From the NCBI GenBank assembly GCA_033722675.1, contig JAWVYO010000053.1:1-15930 (forward strand): DNA of 15,930 nt, written 5' to 3'. Of the stretch, positions 7,665-15,312 are shown piece by piece (position 1 is the first letter of the stretch; every line of letters starts with the position of its first letter). Both the position numbers and the translations under genes were made by a program. The notes under the pieces were generated by a model. The model did not search any database, was not told the origin of the DNA, and saw only the letters and a program-made list of their open reading frames with translations. The stretch comes from DATHYU01 sp033722675 (GTDB taxonomy: Bacteria > Actinomycetota > Acidimicrobiia > Spongiisociales > UBA11373).

Positions 7665-7741
7665 GATCATCACCTCCACCTCCATTGAACGACACCCTCC
7701 CTCGCACTTCAAGCGCATCGAGCGGCACTTCCGATGCCAGA

Positions 7742-7770
7742 TTGCCGATCTCGGCACCACTTTGTAAGGT
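7742..7770 (+). promoter_or_regulatory. Promoter of the Lrp-MFS unit
   Basis: TTGCCG (7742-7747), a 17-bp spacer and TAAGGT (7765-7770) fit a housekeeping sigma promoter. The predicted start point near 7777 leaves a leader of about 60 nt before the GTG at 7838. This stretch is noticeably less GC-rich than its surroundings. Confidence 0.55.
7743..7756. promoter_or_regulatory. Operator-like palindrome over the -35 box
   Basis: TGCCGA, TC, TCGGCA is a perfect 6+2+6 palindrome covering most of the -35 hexamer and the front of the spacer. An imperfect outer repeat (TGCCAGAT at 7735-7742 against ATCTCGGCA at 7748-7756) surrounds it. Lrp/AsnC regulators commonly bind short palindromes of about this size at their own promoters, so autoregulation is a reasonable inference. 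Confidence 0.45.
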
Positions 7771-7837
7771 TTTGATGCACACGACGTGACGAAGCGCGTG
7801 CAGTCACCCGCCGCACGGGCCCCGGACGGAACAGAAC

Positions 7838-8320
7838 GTGATTTTGGACGACATCGACTGGGCGATCCTCGGGGAACTCCAGACCGACGGCCGGGCCGGG
7901 TTCCGCGAACTGGGCCGCCGCGTGGGCCTGAGTGCTCCCGCGGTCACCGCCAGGGTGCGCAAACTGGAGGACGCCGGGATCATCACCGGATACCGGGCGG
8001 TCATCGACGAGGCGGCCCTCGGCCTCGACGTCCGGGCCTTCGTCCGGATGAACGTGATGGGCAGCGGCGACCTGCACGATCGCTTCCTCGAGACCGCCCG
8101 CTCGATCCCCGAGATCGTGAGCCTCTACCGGGTGTCGGGCGAGCAGACCTACGTCCTGCGGGTCGCCGTGGCGTCGGTGGGCGACCTGGAACGGGTGCTC
8201 CACCCGCTGTGGGAGTACGGCGACACGGTCACCGGCGTGATCATGTCGGCCCCCATCGACGGACGCCCCCTGACCCGGCCGATGGTCGAGGAACCGGGGT
8301 CGCGCCGGCGGGCGAGGTGA
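7838..8320 (+). CDS. Lrp/AsnC-family transcriptional regulator
   Basis: The 160-aa protein shows the two-part Lrp architecture. An N-terminal winged helix-turn-helix opens with LDDIDWAILGELQTDGRAGF (residues 3-22), with recognition segment LGRRVGLSAPAVTARVRKLEDAGIITGY (25-52). A C-terminal RAM/AsnC ligand-binding domain (about 66-142) contains AFVRMNVMGSGDL, IVSLYRVSGEQTYVLRVAV and GVIMSAPI. The GTG start has only a weak GGA about 8 nt upstream. It overlaps the MFS gene by 4 bp, so the regulator probably controls that transporter in response to an amino acid or similar small ligand. The ligand cannot be told from the sequence. The palindrome on its promoter suggests self-control. Confidence 0.93.
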   Translation: MILDDIDWAILGELQTDGRAGFRELGRRVGLSAPAVTARVRKLEDAGIITGYRAVIDEAALGLDVRAFVRMNVMGSGDLHDRFLETARSIPEIVSLYRVSGEQTYVLRVAVASVGDLERVLHPLWEYGDTVTGVIMSAPIDGRPLTRPMVEEPGSRRRAR

Positions 8321-9507
8321 ACGACGAGGGGCGGCGGCTCCTCCCCCTGGTCATCGGGATCACCGGGTTCGGGGTCCTCACCTTCTCGCTCATCACCCCG
8401 GCCCTCCCCGATCTCGCCGACGCCCTCGGCGTCTCGCGCGGCCTCATCGGCATGGTCCAGGGCGCCGTCGCCGTCCCGGGGATCTTCCTGGCGATGGCCA
8501 TCGGCTACCTCGCCGACCGGTACGGCAGGCGGTTCGTGGGGATCGCATCGCTGCTCGTGTTCGGCCTCGCCGGGATGGCGGGCTTCTTCGCGCGGTCGTT
8601 CTGGCCCCTCGTGGCGGTCCGGGCCGTCCAGGGACTGGGGACGTCGGGGATCCTGTCGCTGGGGATCATCGTGATCGGCGACACCTTCCCCGCCGGACGA
8701 GAACGCCGCCGGGCACTCGGCTGGAACAGTGCCGGGCTCACCATCACGGGCATGGTCTCGCCCATCCTCGGCGGCGCCCTCGCCGAGGTCGACCCCTTCC
8801 TGCCGTTCCTGGTGTTCGCCGGCGCCCTGCCGATGGCCGTCTGGGCCCGCAAGCTGCCGGGGCCGACCGGGCACCGCCCCGACCCCCCGATCCGTCACAT
8901 CCGGGCGATGACCGGGGCCCTGCGCCGCAACGGGAAGCTCGTCGACTTCGGGGGCCTCCTGCCGTTCGGCACGTTCGCCCTCATCGTGTTCGCCGGTCTC
9001 GGCTTCACGACGACGCCGCTCTTCCTGGAGTCCGCCTTCGGGGTCGGGGCCGCCATGCGGGGCGTGATCCAGTCGGCGCTGTCGGTGGGGAGCACGACCG
9101 GATCGCTGCTCGCCGCACGCGCCGCCGATCGGTTCGGCACCGGGCGTGTCTTCAGCGGCGGACTGACCCTCATCGCGACGGGGTTCGGCGGTCTCGCCAC
9201 ATCGGCGAACACCGTCTTCGCAGCCCTGGCGCTGGCCGTGATCGGGCTCGGGCTGGGCCTCACCTTCCCGCTCCTGCAGGACTTCGTCACGTCGTCGGTG
9301 TCCGCCGAGTACCGGGGGGTGGCGGTGGGTTCGTTCGTGACGTTCGTGCGGCTCGGGCAGGCCTTCGGACCGATCGTGGGGAGCAGCGCCGCGGTGTCGC
9401 CGGGCGAGCGGCCGTCGTTCGCGATCGCGGCGATCCTCACGGCCGCGGTGCTCGTCACCTGGAGCCCGGCGCGCCGGTGGCTCCGGCGGGCGTTCTCGTC
9501 GCGCTGA
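8317..9507 (+). CDS. MFS transporter (drug/metabolite exporter type)
   Basis: The 396-aa protein has about 12 hydrophobic segments. MFS motif A, GYLADRYGRR, is at residues 63-72 between TM2 and TM3, followed by FWPLVAVRAVQGLGTSGI in TM4, and a second-half motif-A echo AARAADRFGTGRV. A charged loop around GPTGHRPDPPIRHIRAMTG divides the two six-helix halves. The GTG start lies within the regulator's stop (GTGA), so translation is coupled; an in-frame open stretch upstream is the shadow of the regulator gene. By resemblance to DHA1-type exporters it probably exports a small compound, perhaps the ligand sensed by the Lrp regulator. The substrate is unknown. Its stop is 6 bp from the convergent peptidase gene. 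Confidence 0.92.
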   Translation: MNDEGRRLLPLVIGITGFGVLTFSLITPALPDLADALGVSRGLIGMVQGAVAVPGIFLAMAIGYLADRYGRRFVGIASLLVFGLAGMAGFFARSFWPLVAVRAVQGLGTSGILSLGIIVIGDTFPAGRERRRALGWNSAGLTITGMVSPILGGALAEVDPFLPFLVFAGALPMAVWARKLPGPTGHRPDPPIRHIRAMTGALRRNGKLVDFGGLLPFGTFALIVFAGLGFTTTPLFLESAFGVGAAMRGVIQSALSVGSTTGSLLAARAADRFGTGRVFSGGLTLIATGFGGLATSANTVFAALALAVIGLGLGLTFPLLQDFVTSSVSAEYRGVAVGSFVTFVRLGQAFGPIVGSSAAVSPGERPSFAIAAILTAAVLVTWSPARRWLRRAFSSR

Positions 9508-9513
9508 GGAGCG

Positions 9514-10386
9514 TCAGCCGCAGAGGTCGACGAGGAGGAAGTAGGGGTTCTGGAGGGCGTCGAAGTCCACGCCACCCGTCCCCGGCATCCAGCCGAGGTG
9601 GAGGTGCGGACCGTGGGCGTTGCCGGTGTCACCGACGTAGCCGATGAAGTCGCCGAGCTCGACACGGTCGCCGAGACCGACGTCGCGGGCGTACCCGTCG
9701 AGGTGGGCGTAGTAGTAGACGTCGCCGCTCGTCTCGCCGAGGAGGTAGAGGGTGCGGCCGCCGGCGTAGTGCCAGTTCATCTGGACGATCCGCCCCGACT
9801 CCATCGCGTAGAGCCGCATGCCGAGGAGCGAGTGGATGTCGGTGCCCGAGTGCAGCCGATGCCCCGGACGGGCGGCGCCCCACGTGTCGATGAACCAGTG
9901 CCAGCCCTTGATCGGGCACTGGCGGAACCCTCCGACGTCGAAGCGCTCGGTCGCCGCCGTGTAGGCCTCCATGGCGCGGCGCCACCGGGGTGTCAAGCCC
10001 TCGAGGACGGCGATGTCCTCGACGGTCTCGAGCTGCATCGCCACCCCCGGGACCTTGAAGAAGTCGGTCACCGGGCGGCCGACGAGACGATCGGCGACGG
10101 CGGAACCGATGACCGGGCCGACGGTCTGCACGGCCGCGGCGCGCATCTGGGCGAGGCCCGTGGCCACCTCCGGCCATGCGCCGCGGACCCGCGCCGCGAA
10201 CGCCTCGTCGGGCAGCCGCTCGCGGTCGAGGTCGAAGCCCTCGCCCACCCGGTGGTGCAGCCGTCCGGTGAGGGCGTCGAGGACGTCGGGGGGCGCCGGC
10301 GGCTCGTGCCCCTCGTGGGCGCGCGCCGTCGGGGTCACCGCGAGGGCGACGAGGACGACGGCGAGCAACGACAGCAATCTGTGCAT
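9514..10386 (-). CDS. Secreted M23-family metallopeptidase (peptidoglycan hydrolase-like)
   Basis: Read from the ATG, this is a 290-aa protein with a Sec signal peptide (MHRLLSLLAVVLVALA...ARA, cleavage near residue 23) and a mature start AHEGHEPP. The C-terminal M23/LytM domain covers about residues 155-285. HSGTD supplies His179 and Asp183, YAHLD has His228, and HGPHLHLG carries the HxH pair His261/His263, so all zinc and catalytic residues are present. The central region (about 40-150) is helical and unassigned. No good SD precedes the ATG; a GTG at 10413 would add MLRRCPGTP and lies just after a -10-like hexamer. The enzyme probably cuts peptide cross-links in cell-wall peptidoglycan outside the membrane. 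No partner gene adjoins it. Confidence 0.92.
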   Translation of the reverse strand: MHRLLSLLAVVLVALAVTPTARAHEGHEPPAPPDVLDALTGRLHHRVGEGFDLDRERLPDEAFAARVRGAWPEVATGLAQMRAAAVQTVGPVIGSAVADRLVGRPVTDFFKVPGVAMQLETVEDIAVLEGLTPRWRRAMEAYTAATERFDVGGFRQCPIKGWHWFIDTWGAARPGHRLHSGTDIHSLLGMRLYAMESGRIVQMNWHYAGGRTLYLLGETSGDVYYYAHLDGYARDVGLGDRVELGDFIGYVGDTGNAHGPHLHLGWMPGTGGVDFDALQNPYFLLVDLCG

Positions 10387-10416
10387 GGGTGTGCCGGGAC
10401 ACCGGCGGAGCACGTC

Positions 10417-10445
10417 AGGCTAGGCACCGACCCGGCATATGTGAA
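10417..10445 (-). promoter_or_regulatory. Candidate promoter of the M23 peptidase gene
   Basis: On the minus strand TTCACA (10445-10440), a 17-nt spacer and TAGCCT (10422-10417) form a good sigma-70-type pair. Transcription would begin close to the GTG at 10413, leaving about 25 nt before the ATG. A further -10-like TACGCT lies upstream at 10463-10458. Confidence 0.5.
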
Positions 10446-10485
10446 CGTTCTCACGAAAGCGTAGCGAAGTCGTTTCGGATGCGTT

Positions 10486-10520
10486 GGGTGGTTGCGTGCC
10501 GCCCCGCGGCGGCACCACCC
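10486..10520. terminator. Bulged stem-loop, possible ppk2 transcript end
   Basis: GTGCCGCC (10496-10503) pairs with GGCGGCAC (10508-10515) around CCGC. GGGTG (10486-10490) pairs with CACCC (10516-10520) beyond a one-sided bulge. On the minus strand it lies downstream of ppk2 and just before the peptidase promoter, where a terminator is expected. There is no strong T-run. Confidence 0.4.
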
Positions 10521-10550
10521 GTGCATGGGCGCACCGCGCAGGACGGCCGG

Positions 10551-10570
10551 GGCGGGGCAGGGGCCCCGCC
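10551..10570. repeat. GC-rich hairpin
   Basis: GGCGGGGC and GCCCCGCC form a perfect 8-bp stem with an AGGG loop, immediately beside the first REP-like unit. It could act together with the neighbouring hairpins in transcript termination or mRNA protection. Confidence 0.45.
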
Positions 10571-10586
10571 TCCGGAGCAGGGCCGA

Positions 10587-10628
10587 CCGGCGTCTGTTCG
10601 ACGGCGCAGCCGTCGAAGTCGGCCCGGG
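10587..10628. repeat. REP-like palindromic repeat, copy 1 (42 bp)
   Basis: This 42-bp unit is identical to the copy at 10670-10711, with a period of 83 bp. Its core is a perfect 9-bp hairpin: TTCGACGGC (10597-10605), loop GCA, GCCGTCGAA (10609-10617). In this copy an outer pair GGCCGAC (10581-10587) and GTCGGCC (10618-10624) adds a second stem, leaving a one-sided 9-nt bulge. Confidence 0.85.
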
Positions 10629-10669
10629 CAGAAAGCAAGGAACGGCCCGAGCGGAGCGGGAGACATGGC

Positions 10670-10711
10670 CCGGCGTCTGTTCGACGGCGCAGCCGTCGAA
10701 GTCGGCCCGGG
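10670..10711. repeat. REP-like palindromic repeat, copy 2 (42 bp)
   Basis: This copy is base-for-base identical to copy 1 and in the same orientation. Its hairpin arms are at 10680-10688 and 10692-10700. The outer stem is shortened because only GGCC (10667-10670) precedes the unit. It ends 9 bp from the ppk2 stop codon, so it is in the 3' region of that transcript. Confidence 0.85.
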
Positions 10712-10720
10712 AAAGAGAAC

Positions 10721-11605
10721 TCAGTACTCCTGGGGGACGAACGTCTGGTCGCTCATCGGGGGACGGACGTACGTGACGCGGTGGTCGTCGGGCATCTCGT
10801 CGAGTTCGACCTTCGGGGGGATGACGTCCTCGTAGTCGACGACCGACAGCAGGTGGGAGATGCAGTTGAGGCGGGCCGCCTTCTTGTCGTCGGAGGGGAC
10901 GACGAACCAGGGGGCCTGTTTGATGTCGGTGTGGGCGAACATCTCGTCCTTGGCCTTCGAGTACTCCTCCCAGCGGTTCCGGGACTCGAGGTCCATGGGG
11001 CTGAGCTTCCAGCGCTTCTTCGGGTCCTCGATGCGGTCCTTGAACCGACGCTCCTGTTCCTCCCGTGAGACGGAGAACCAGTACTTGATGAGGATGATCC
11101 CCGACCGCACGAGCATGCGTTCGAACTCGGGGCAGGACCGGAGGAACTCGCGGTACTCCTCGTCGGTGCAGAAGCCCATGACGCGCTCGACGCCGGCGCG
11201 GTTGTACCAGGAGCGGTCGAACAGGACCATCTCGCCGGCGGCCGGGAGCCGCTCCACGTACCGCTGGAAGTACCACTGGGACTTCTGGCGGTCGGTGGGC
11301 GTGCCGAGCGCCTCGATGCGCACGACGCGGGGATTGAGCCGCTCGGCGATGCGCTTGATGGCGCCTCCCTTGCCGGCCGCGTCACGCCCTTCGAAGATGA
11401 CGACGACCTTGAGGCCGTGCTGCCGGATCCAGGCCTGCAGCTTGGCGAGTTCCACCTGGAGATCGGCGAGTTCCGCCTCGTAGAACTTCTTCTTGAGTTT
11501 GCCGTTCTTCTTGTACCGCTCGGGATCGGATCGCACCGGCGTCACGACGCCGGCGGCGTCGTCGTTCTGCCACGCTCGCTGGATCGCCGAGGCCTGATCC
11601 GTCAC
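10721..11605 (-). CDS. ppk2: Polyphosphate kinase 2 family protein
   Basis: The 294-aa protein starts at a GTG with GGGAGG five nt upstream. It is a PPK2-type P-loop kinase that moves phosphate between polyphosphate and nucleotides. The core shows Walker A GRDAAGKGG (residues 73-81) after KVVVIFEG, the conserved ALGTPTDRQKSQWYFQRY segment (99-116), Walker B MVLFDRSWYNRAGVERVMGF (126-145) and a basic lid region with FSVSREEQERRFKDR and PKKRWKLS. A coiled, charged N terminus (YKKNGKLKKKFYEAELADLQVEL) is usual for the family. Single-domain length fits class I (polyP plus NDP) or III; the class cannot be decided by eye. No ppk1 is in the window. The frame could extend upstream to 11716 but lacks a supporting SD there. 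Confidence 0.94.
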   Translation of the reverse strand: MTDQASAIQRAWQNDDAAGVVTPVRSDPERYKKNGKLKKKFYEAELADLQVELAKLQAWIRQHGLKVVVIFEGRDAAGKGGAIKRIAERLNPRVVRIEALGTPTDRQKSQWYFQRYVERLPAAGEMVLFDRSWYNRAGVERVMGFCTDEEYREFLRSCPEFERMLVRSGIILIKYWFSVSREEQERRFKDRIEDPKKRWKLSPMDLESRNRWEEYSKAKDEMFAHTDIKQAPWFVVPSDDKKAARLNCISHLLSVVDYEDVIPPKVELDEMPDDHRVTYVRPPMSDQTFVPQEY

Positions 11606-11634
11606 GTCGTCCTCCCGAATCGCCTGCCCCGTCG

Positions 11635-11640
11635 ACCGTA
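11635..11640 (-). promoter_or_regulatory. Candidate -10 box of ppk2
   Basis: TACGGT on the minus strand lies 30 bp upstream of the ppk2 start, leaving a leader of about 23 nt that holds the SD. No good -35 is seen. The preceding bases CGACTTCGC are identical to those before a TACGCT hexamer upstream of the peptidase gene. Confidence 0.35.
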
Positions 11641-11682
11641 GCGAAGTCGACACGACGCCGTCGGGCCGGCCCGCAGCGGGAA

Positions 11683-11688
11683 TACACT
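11683..11688 (+). promoter_or_regulatory. -10 box suggesting a leaderless VIT1-family mRNA
   Basis: TACACT ends 8 nt before the ATG at 11697, and no SD is present in the gap (CACGGCAG). This places the transcription start at or next to the start codon. The -35 region is weak. Confidence 0.45.
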
Positions 11689-11696
11689 CACGGCAG

Positions 11697-12421
11697 ATGG
11701 CGACCGCACCGGACACTCCGGCCTCCGCCGAGGAGGTGCCCTATCGACCGCACGTCGGCCCGACCCGCCAGTACCTCCGCGACATCATCCTCGGCGTCAA
11801 CGACGGGCTCGTCTCCATCTTCCTGCTCGTGGTCGGGGTCGTGGGCGGCGGGCTCGCGGCCCGGGAGATCCTCCTCGCCGGCATCGCGGCGTCGGTGGCG
11901 GGCGCCATCTCGATGTCGGCCGGTGAGTACATCGCCACGAAGTCCCAGGAGGAGCTCTTCGACTCCGAGGAGGAACTCGAGCGCGAGCACCTGCTCCACC
12001 ACCGCGACATCGAACGCGAGGAGATCCGGGAGATGTTCGGGGACATGGGGCTGCGCGACGACCTGGTCGAGGACGTCGTCGATGCCCTCGACGGCGACGA
12101 CGAGACCTTCCTCCGGGTGATGATGGCCCTCGAGTTCGGGGTCGTCGACGAGGAGCGCCGCAACCCGTACCTGGCCGCCGCCTTCTCGGGACTGCTCTTC
12201 CTGGCCGGCTCGCTCCCGTCGATCCTCCCGTTCTTCTTCGTCGAGAGCACGGGCCTCGGCCTCTGGATCGCGGCGGCAGGCAGCGGCGTCGGTCTCTTCG
12301 CCGTGGGAGTCGCCAAGACGGTCACCACGCGCAAGCCCTGGCTGCTGTCGGGCCTCGAGAACGTGGCGATCGCGGCGGCCGGCGCCGGGCTCAGCTACCT
12401 GATCGGCTCGCTCTTCGACAC

Positions 12422-12431
<10 letters not shown>
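11697..12431 (+). CDS. VIT1/CCC1-family transporter (iron/manganese)
   Basis: This 244-aa membrane protein is of the vacuolar iron transporter family, which moves Fe(II) or Mn(II) out of the cytoplasm. Seen are RQYLRDIILGVNDGLVSIFLL (residues 24-44), the family's first helix with its conserved Asp; SMSAGEYIATKSQEE (72-86); and a Glu-rich cytoplasmic segment (about 85-112, with EREHLLHHRDIEREEIREMF) that matches the metal-binding domain of plant and fungal homologues. Three more hydrophobic segments follow, for about five in total. It appears to be a single gene, probably leaderless. Its last 10 bp overlap the convergent ABC ATPase gene. Export or storage of excess metal is inferred from the family. 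Confidence 0.9.
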
Positions 12432-13197
<766 letters not shown>

Positions 13198-13201
<4 letters not shown>

Positions 13202-14238
13202 AGCGCCCACCCCCGGGACGACCGCCGCAGCACGACGGCGAAGAAGGGGCCGCCGACGAAGGCGGTGACCACGCCGATGGGGATCTCGGCCGGGCTCAGG
13301 ACGGTGCGGGCCACCAGGTCGGCCAGCACCAGGAAGGCGGCTCCGGCGAGCGCGGAGATCGGGATGATCACCCGGTACGACGATCCCCACAGCAGCCGGA
13401 TGGTGTGGGGCACGACGATGCCGACGAACCCGATGAGGCCGCTCACCGCCACCGCGGCGGCCGTCCCGATCGTGGCGGCCAGCACGACGACGAGCCGCAC
13501 CCGCGACGCCCGGACGCCGAGCGACTCCGCCTCCTCCTCGCCCACGGCGAGCACGTCGAGGAGCCGGCGATGGAGCAGGACCACGGCGATTGAGAGGACG
13601 GCGTAGGGCAGCAGCAACCGCACCTCCGACCAGCCCGCGGTGCTGAGCCGGCCGAGGATCCAGGCGAACACCTGGCGGACGGTGTCGGCGTTCTGCTGCT
13701 GGAGGAAGGTCTGGGCGGCGGTGAAGAACGCGGCGACGGCGACGCCCGCCAGGAGCAACGTGGCCCCGGTCCGCCCGCCCCCGCCCACGCCGCCGAGCGC
13801 GTAGGTGAGCGCCACCGCCCCCAGCGCTCCGGCGAAGGCCGCGATGGGGACGAGGGCCGCGGTCGACCCGGCGCTCACGATGGCGATGGTCGCCCCGAAC
13901 CCGGCGCCGGCGGCCACGCCGAGCAGATAGGGGTCTGCCAGCGGGTTGCGGAACACCCCCTGGTAGGCGCCGCCTGCGGCGGCGAGCACGGCCCCCACGA
14001 GGAGGCCGAGGGCCACCCGGGGGACGCGCAGCTCCCAGACGATGGCCGCCTCCCGGGTGGTCAGCCCCGAGTCGACCGAGACGAGCGGGAGGCGATCGAG
14101 GACCTCCAGGAGCACGGGGCCCGGGTCGAGGGACGCCGGGCCGATGAGGATGCCCGCAGCGGCGGCGGCGACGAGCGCCCCGGTGGTCGCGACGACCGCC
14201 ACGACCGGGACCCGGCGCACACCGCCGCCCGTGGTCAC
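13198..14238 (-). CDS. btuC: ABC transporter permease, FecCD/BtuC family
   Basis: The 346-aa membrane protein has many hydrophobic helices (about ten are expected for the family). Diagnostic segments are ELRVPR (residues 69-74), GGAYQGVFRNPLADPYLLG (89-107), the DVLAVGEEEAESLGV region that contacts the ATPase, GLIGFVGIVVPHTIRL (267-282) and the C-terminal PAEIPIGVVTAFVGGPFF. These identify the BtuC/FecCD type of importer permease. The GTG start overlaps the binding-protein stop by 4 bp (GTGA), and its own stop overlaps the ATPase start in the same way, so the three genes are translationally coupled. The B12 substrate is inferred from the upstream riboswitch; the protein alone would not separate B12 from siderophore or haem. 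Confidence 0.93.
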
Positions 14239-15233
14239 TCGCCGAAGGCGGTCGGGTACACGGCCACGACCACCGTCCGCAGGAAGTCGACGAGGCGCGG
14301 GCCCCACCGGGACGCCACCGAGTCGTCGAGGGGGATCACCCGTCCCTCCTCCACCGCCGTGAGGGCGCCGAGCGCCGGGCGCTCGGCGAAGGACGCCGGG
14401 GTGACGTCACAGCAGAGCGAGTCGGCGAGGAACACGTAGTCCGGATCGGTCTCGAGCAGGAACTCGGCCGACAGCTGCGGATATCCGAACCCGCTCTCGT
14501 CGGCCGGGTCGGCGACGTTCTCCATGCCGGCCGCTGCGTAGACGGCGCCCACGAAGGTCTCCGACGTGACGGTGAAGAGCGTCGGGTCGAGCTCGTGGTA
14601 GTAGGTCGGTGCCTGATCCGGCCGGGGCAGGTCCGCCTGGATGTCGGCGATCTCTGCCCGGACCGCCTCGACGAGGCCCTCGGCGGTGGCCGTCGTACCG
14701 GTGAGGGCTCCCACCTGGAGCCACTGCTCGAACGCGGCGTCGAGGTCGGTGGGGGCGGGGAAGAGCACGGCGGGGATGCCGAGGGCGGCGAACCCGTCGA
14801 CGGCGTCGCCGGGATCGAACGCGAGGAGGACGAGATCCGGGTCGAGGTCGGCCACGGCCTCGACGTTCAGCGAGAAGGAGTCGATCTTCTCGGTGTCGGC
14901 CGCCGCGGCGGGGAAGTCGGAGAAGAGGTCGGTGGCGACGACTCGGTCGCCGGCACCGACGGCGTACAGGATCTCGGTGTGGGTGGCCGAGAGCGACACG
15001 ATCGCCTGCGGCTCCGTCTCGACGGTCGCCCCCAGCACCGTCACCGGGAAGGCGGCCACGGTCGTCGTGGTCGTCGGCGCCGACGTCGTCGTCTCGGCGA
15101 CGGTCGTCGTCGTGGTCGTCGCCGCCACCGTGGTCGTGGTGGTCGCGACCGTGGTCGTGGTCGTGGCAGCGTCGTCGCCACACGCCGCGGCGACGAGCGT
15201 CAGGGCGATCAGCGCAAGCAGTGGTCTGCGCAC
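14235..15233 (-). CDS. btuF: Cobalamin-binding lipoprotein of the ABC importer (BtuF-like)
   Basis: The 332-aa protein starts at a GTG with GAGGAGG five nt upstream. It has a lipoprotein signal (RRPLLALIALTLVAAAC, Cys18), an unusually long Thr/Val/Ala linker (residues 24-61) and then a type III periplasmic-binding-protein fold. PQAIVSLSATHTEILYAVGAGDRVVATD (75-102) and the later DPDLVLLAFDPG and DPDYVFLADSL are the expected lobe motifs, joined by a long helix (about LDAAFEQWLQVGAL onward). It would capture B12 outside the membrane and deliver it to the permease. The SD lies in one arm of a hairpin downstream of a cobalamin riboswitch. An adjacent Cys pair (DSLCCDV) is an uncommon detail. Siderophore binding is the alternative, made unlikely by the riboswitch. 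Confidence 0.92.
   Translation of the reverse strand: MRRPLLALIALTLVAAACGDDAATTTTTVATTTTTVAATTTTTTVAETTTSAPTTTTTVAAFPVTVLGATVETEPQAIVSLSATHTEILYAVGAGDRVVATDLFSDFPAAAADTEKIDSFSLNVEAVADLDPDLVLLAFDPGDAVDGFAALGIPAVLFPAPTDLDAAFEQWLQVGALTGTTATAEGLVEAVRAEIADIQADLPRPDQAPTYYHELDPTLFTVTSETFVGAVYAAAGMENVADPADESGFGYPQLSAEFLLETDPDYVFLADSLCCDVTPASFAERPALGALTAVEEGRVIPLDDSVASRWGPRLVDFLRTVVVAVYPTAFGE
15051..15164 (-). repeat. Low-complexity Thr-rich linker coding tract in btuF
   Basis: Runs of three to six Thr separated by VA, VAA, VAE and SAP encode residues 24-61. The DNA is a near-repetitive ACC/ACG/GTC array. It parallels the linker of the lipoprotein at 968-2131 and probably spaces the binding domain from the membrane or cell wall. 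Confidence 0.8.
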
Positions 15234-15238
15234 GCGGT

Positions 15239-15256
15239 CCTCCTCGTATCGAGGAG
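15239..15256 (-). promoter_or_regulatory. SD-sequestering hairpin (riboswitch expression platform)
   Basis: In the minus-strand mRNA CTCCTCG, loop AUA, CGAGGAG forms a perfect 7-bp stem (15256-15240). The right arm contains the Shine-Dalgarno sequence GAGGAGG (15245-15239), five nt before the btuF GTG. This would block ribosome entry and is the expected OFF state of a translational cobalamin switch. Confidence 0.7.
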
Positions 15257-15312
15257 TGAGAGAAGCACGCCGAAGCTTGGCCACCCTTCCTCCGATGGCG
15301 TCCAATGCGACC

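Larger units (their letters stand above)
10446..10720. other. Hairpin-rich non-coding interval between peptidase and ppk2
   Basis: About 330 bp separate the peptidase start from the ppk2 stop, and I see no credible gene. The interval holds a bulged stem-loop at 10486-10520 (GTGCCGCC/GGCGGCAC plus outer GGGTG/CACCC), an 8-bp stem at 10551-10570 (GGCGGGGC/GCCCCGCC), and two copies of a 42-bp palindromic repeat. Open frames across it are GC-rich shadows. It may include the ppk2 terminator. Confidence 0.6.

Noticed and set aside
7660..7690. TTGAAG-N17-TTCAAT as the promoter of the small unknown gene
   Set aside because: The spacing is right, but the -10 lacks the conserved second A and the start point would fall inside the SD, so I did not list it as a feature.
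10335..11276. A minus-strand frame spanning the REP-like repeats and part of ppk2
   Set aside because: It is out of frame with the clear PPK2 protein and reads through palindromic repeats, giving Arg/Pro-rich sequence without family features.
10460..11649. The 13-bp direct repeats flanking ppk2 as target-site duplications of a mobile insertion
   Set aside because: In DNA of about 70% GC and this length many 13-bp matches are expected by chance. No terminal inverted repeats or transposase are present, and the G+C content does not change.
15234..15305. A 24-codon in-frame N-terminal extension of btuF from a TTG
   Set aside because: It would place a charged, non-hydrophobic stretch before the lipoprotein signal, lies in the riboswitch expression platform, and lacks an SD, whereas the GTG at 15233 has an excellent one.
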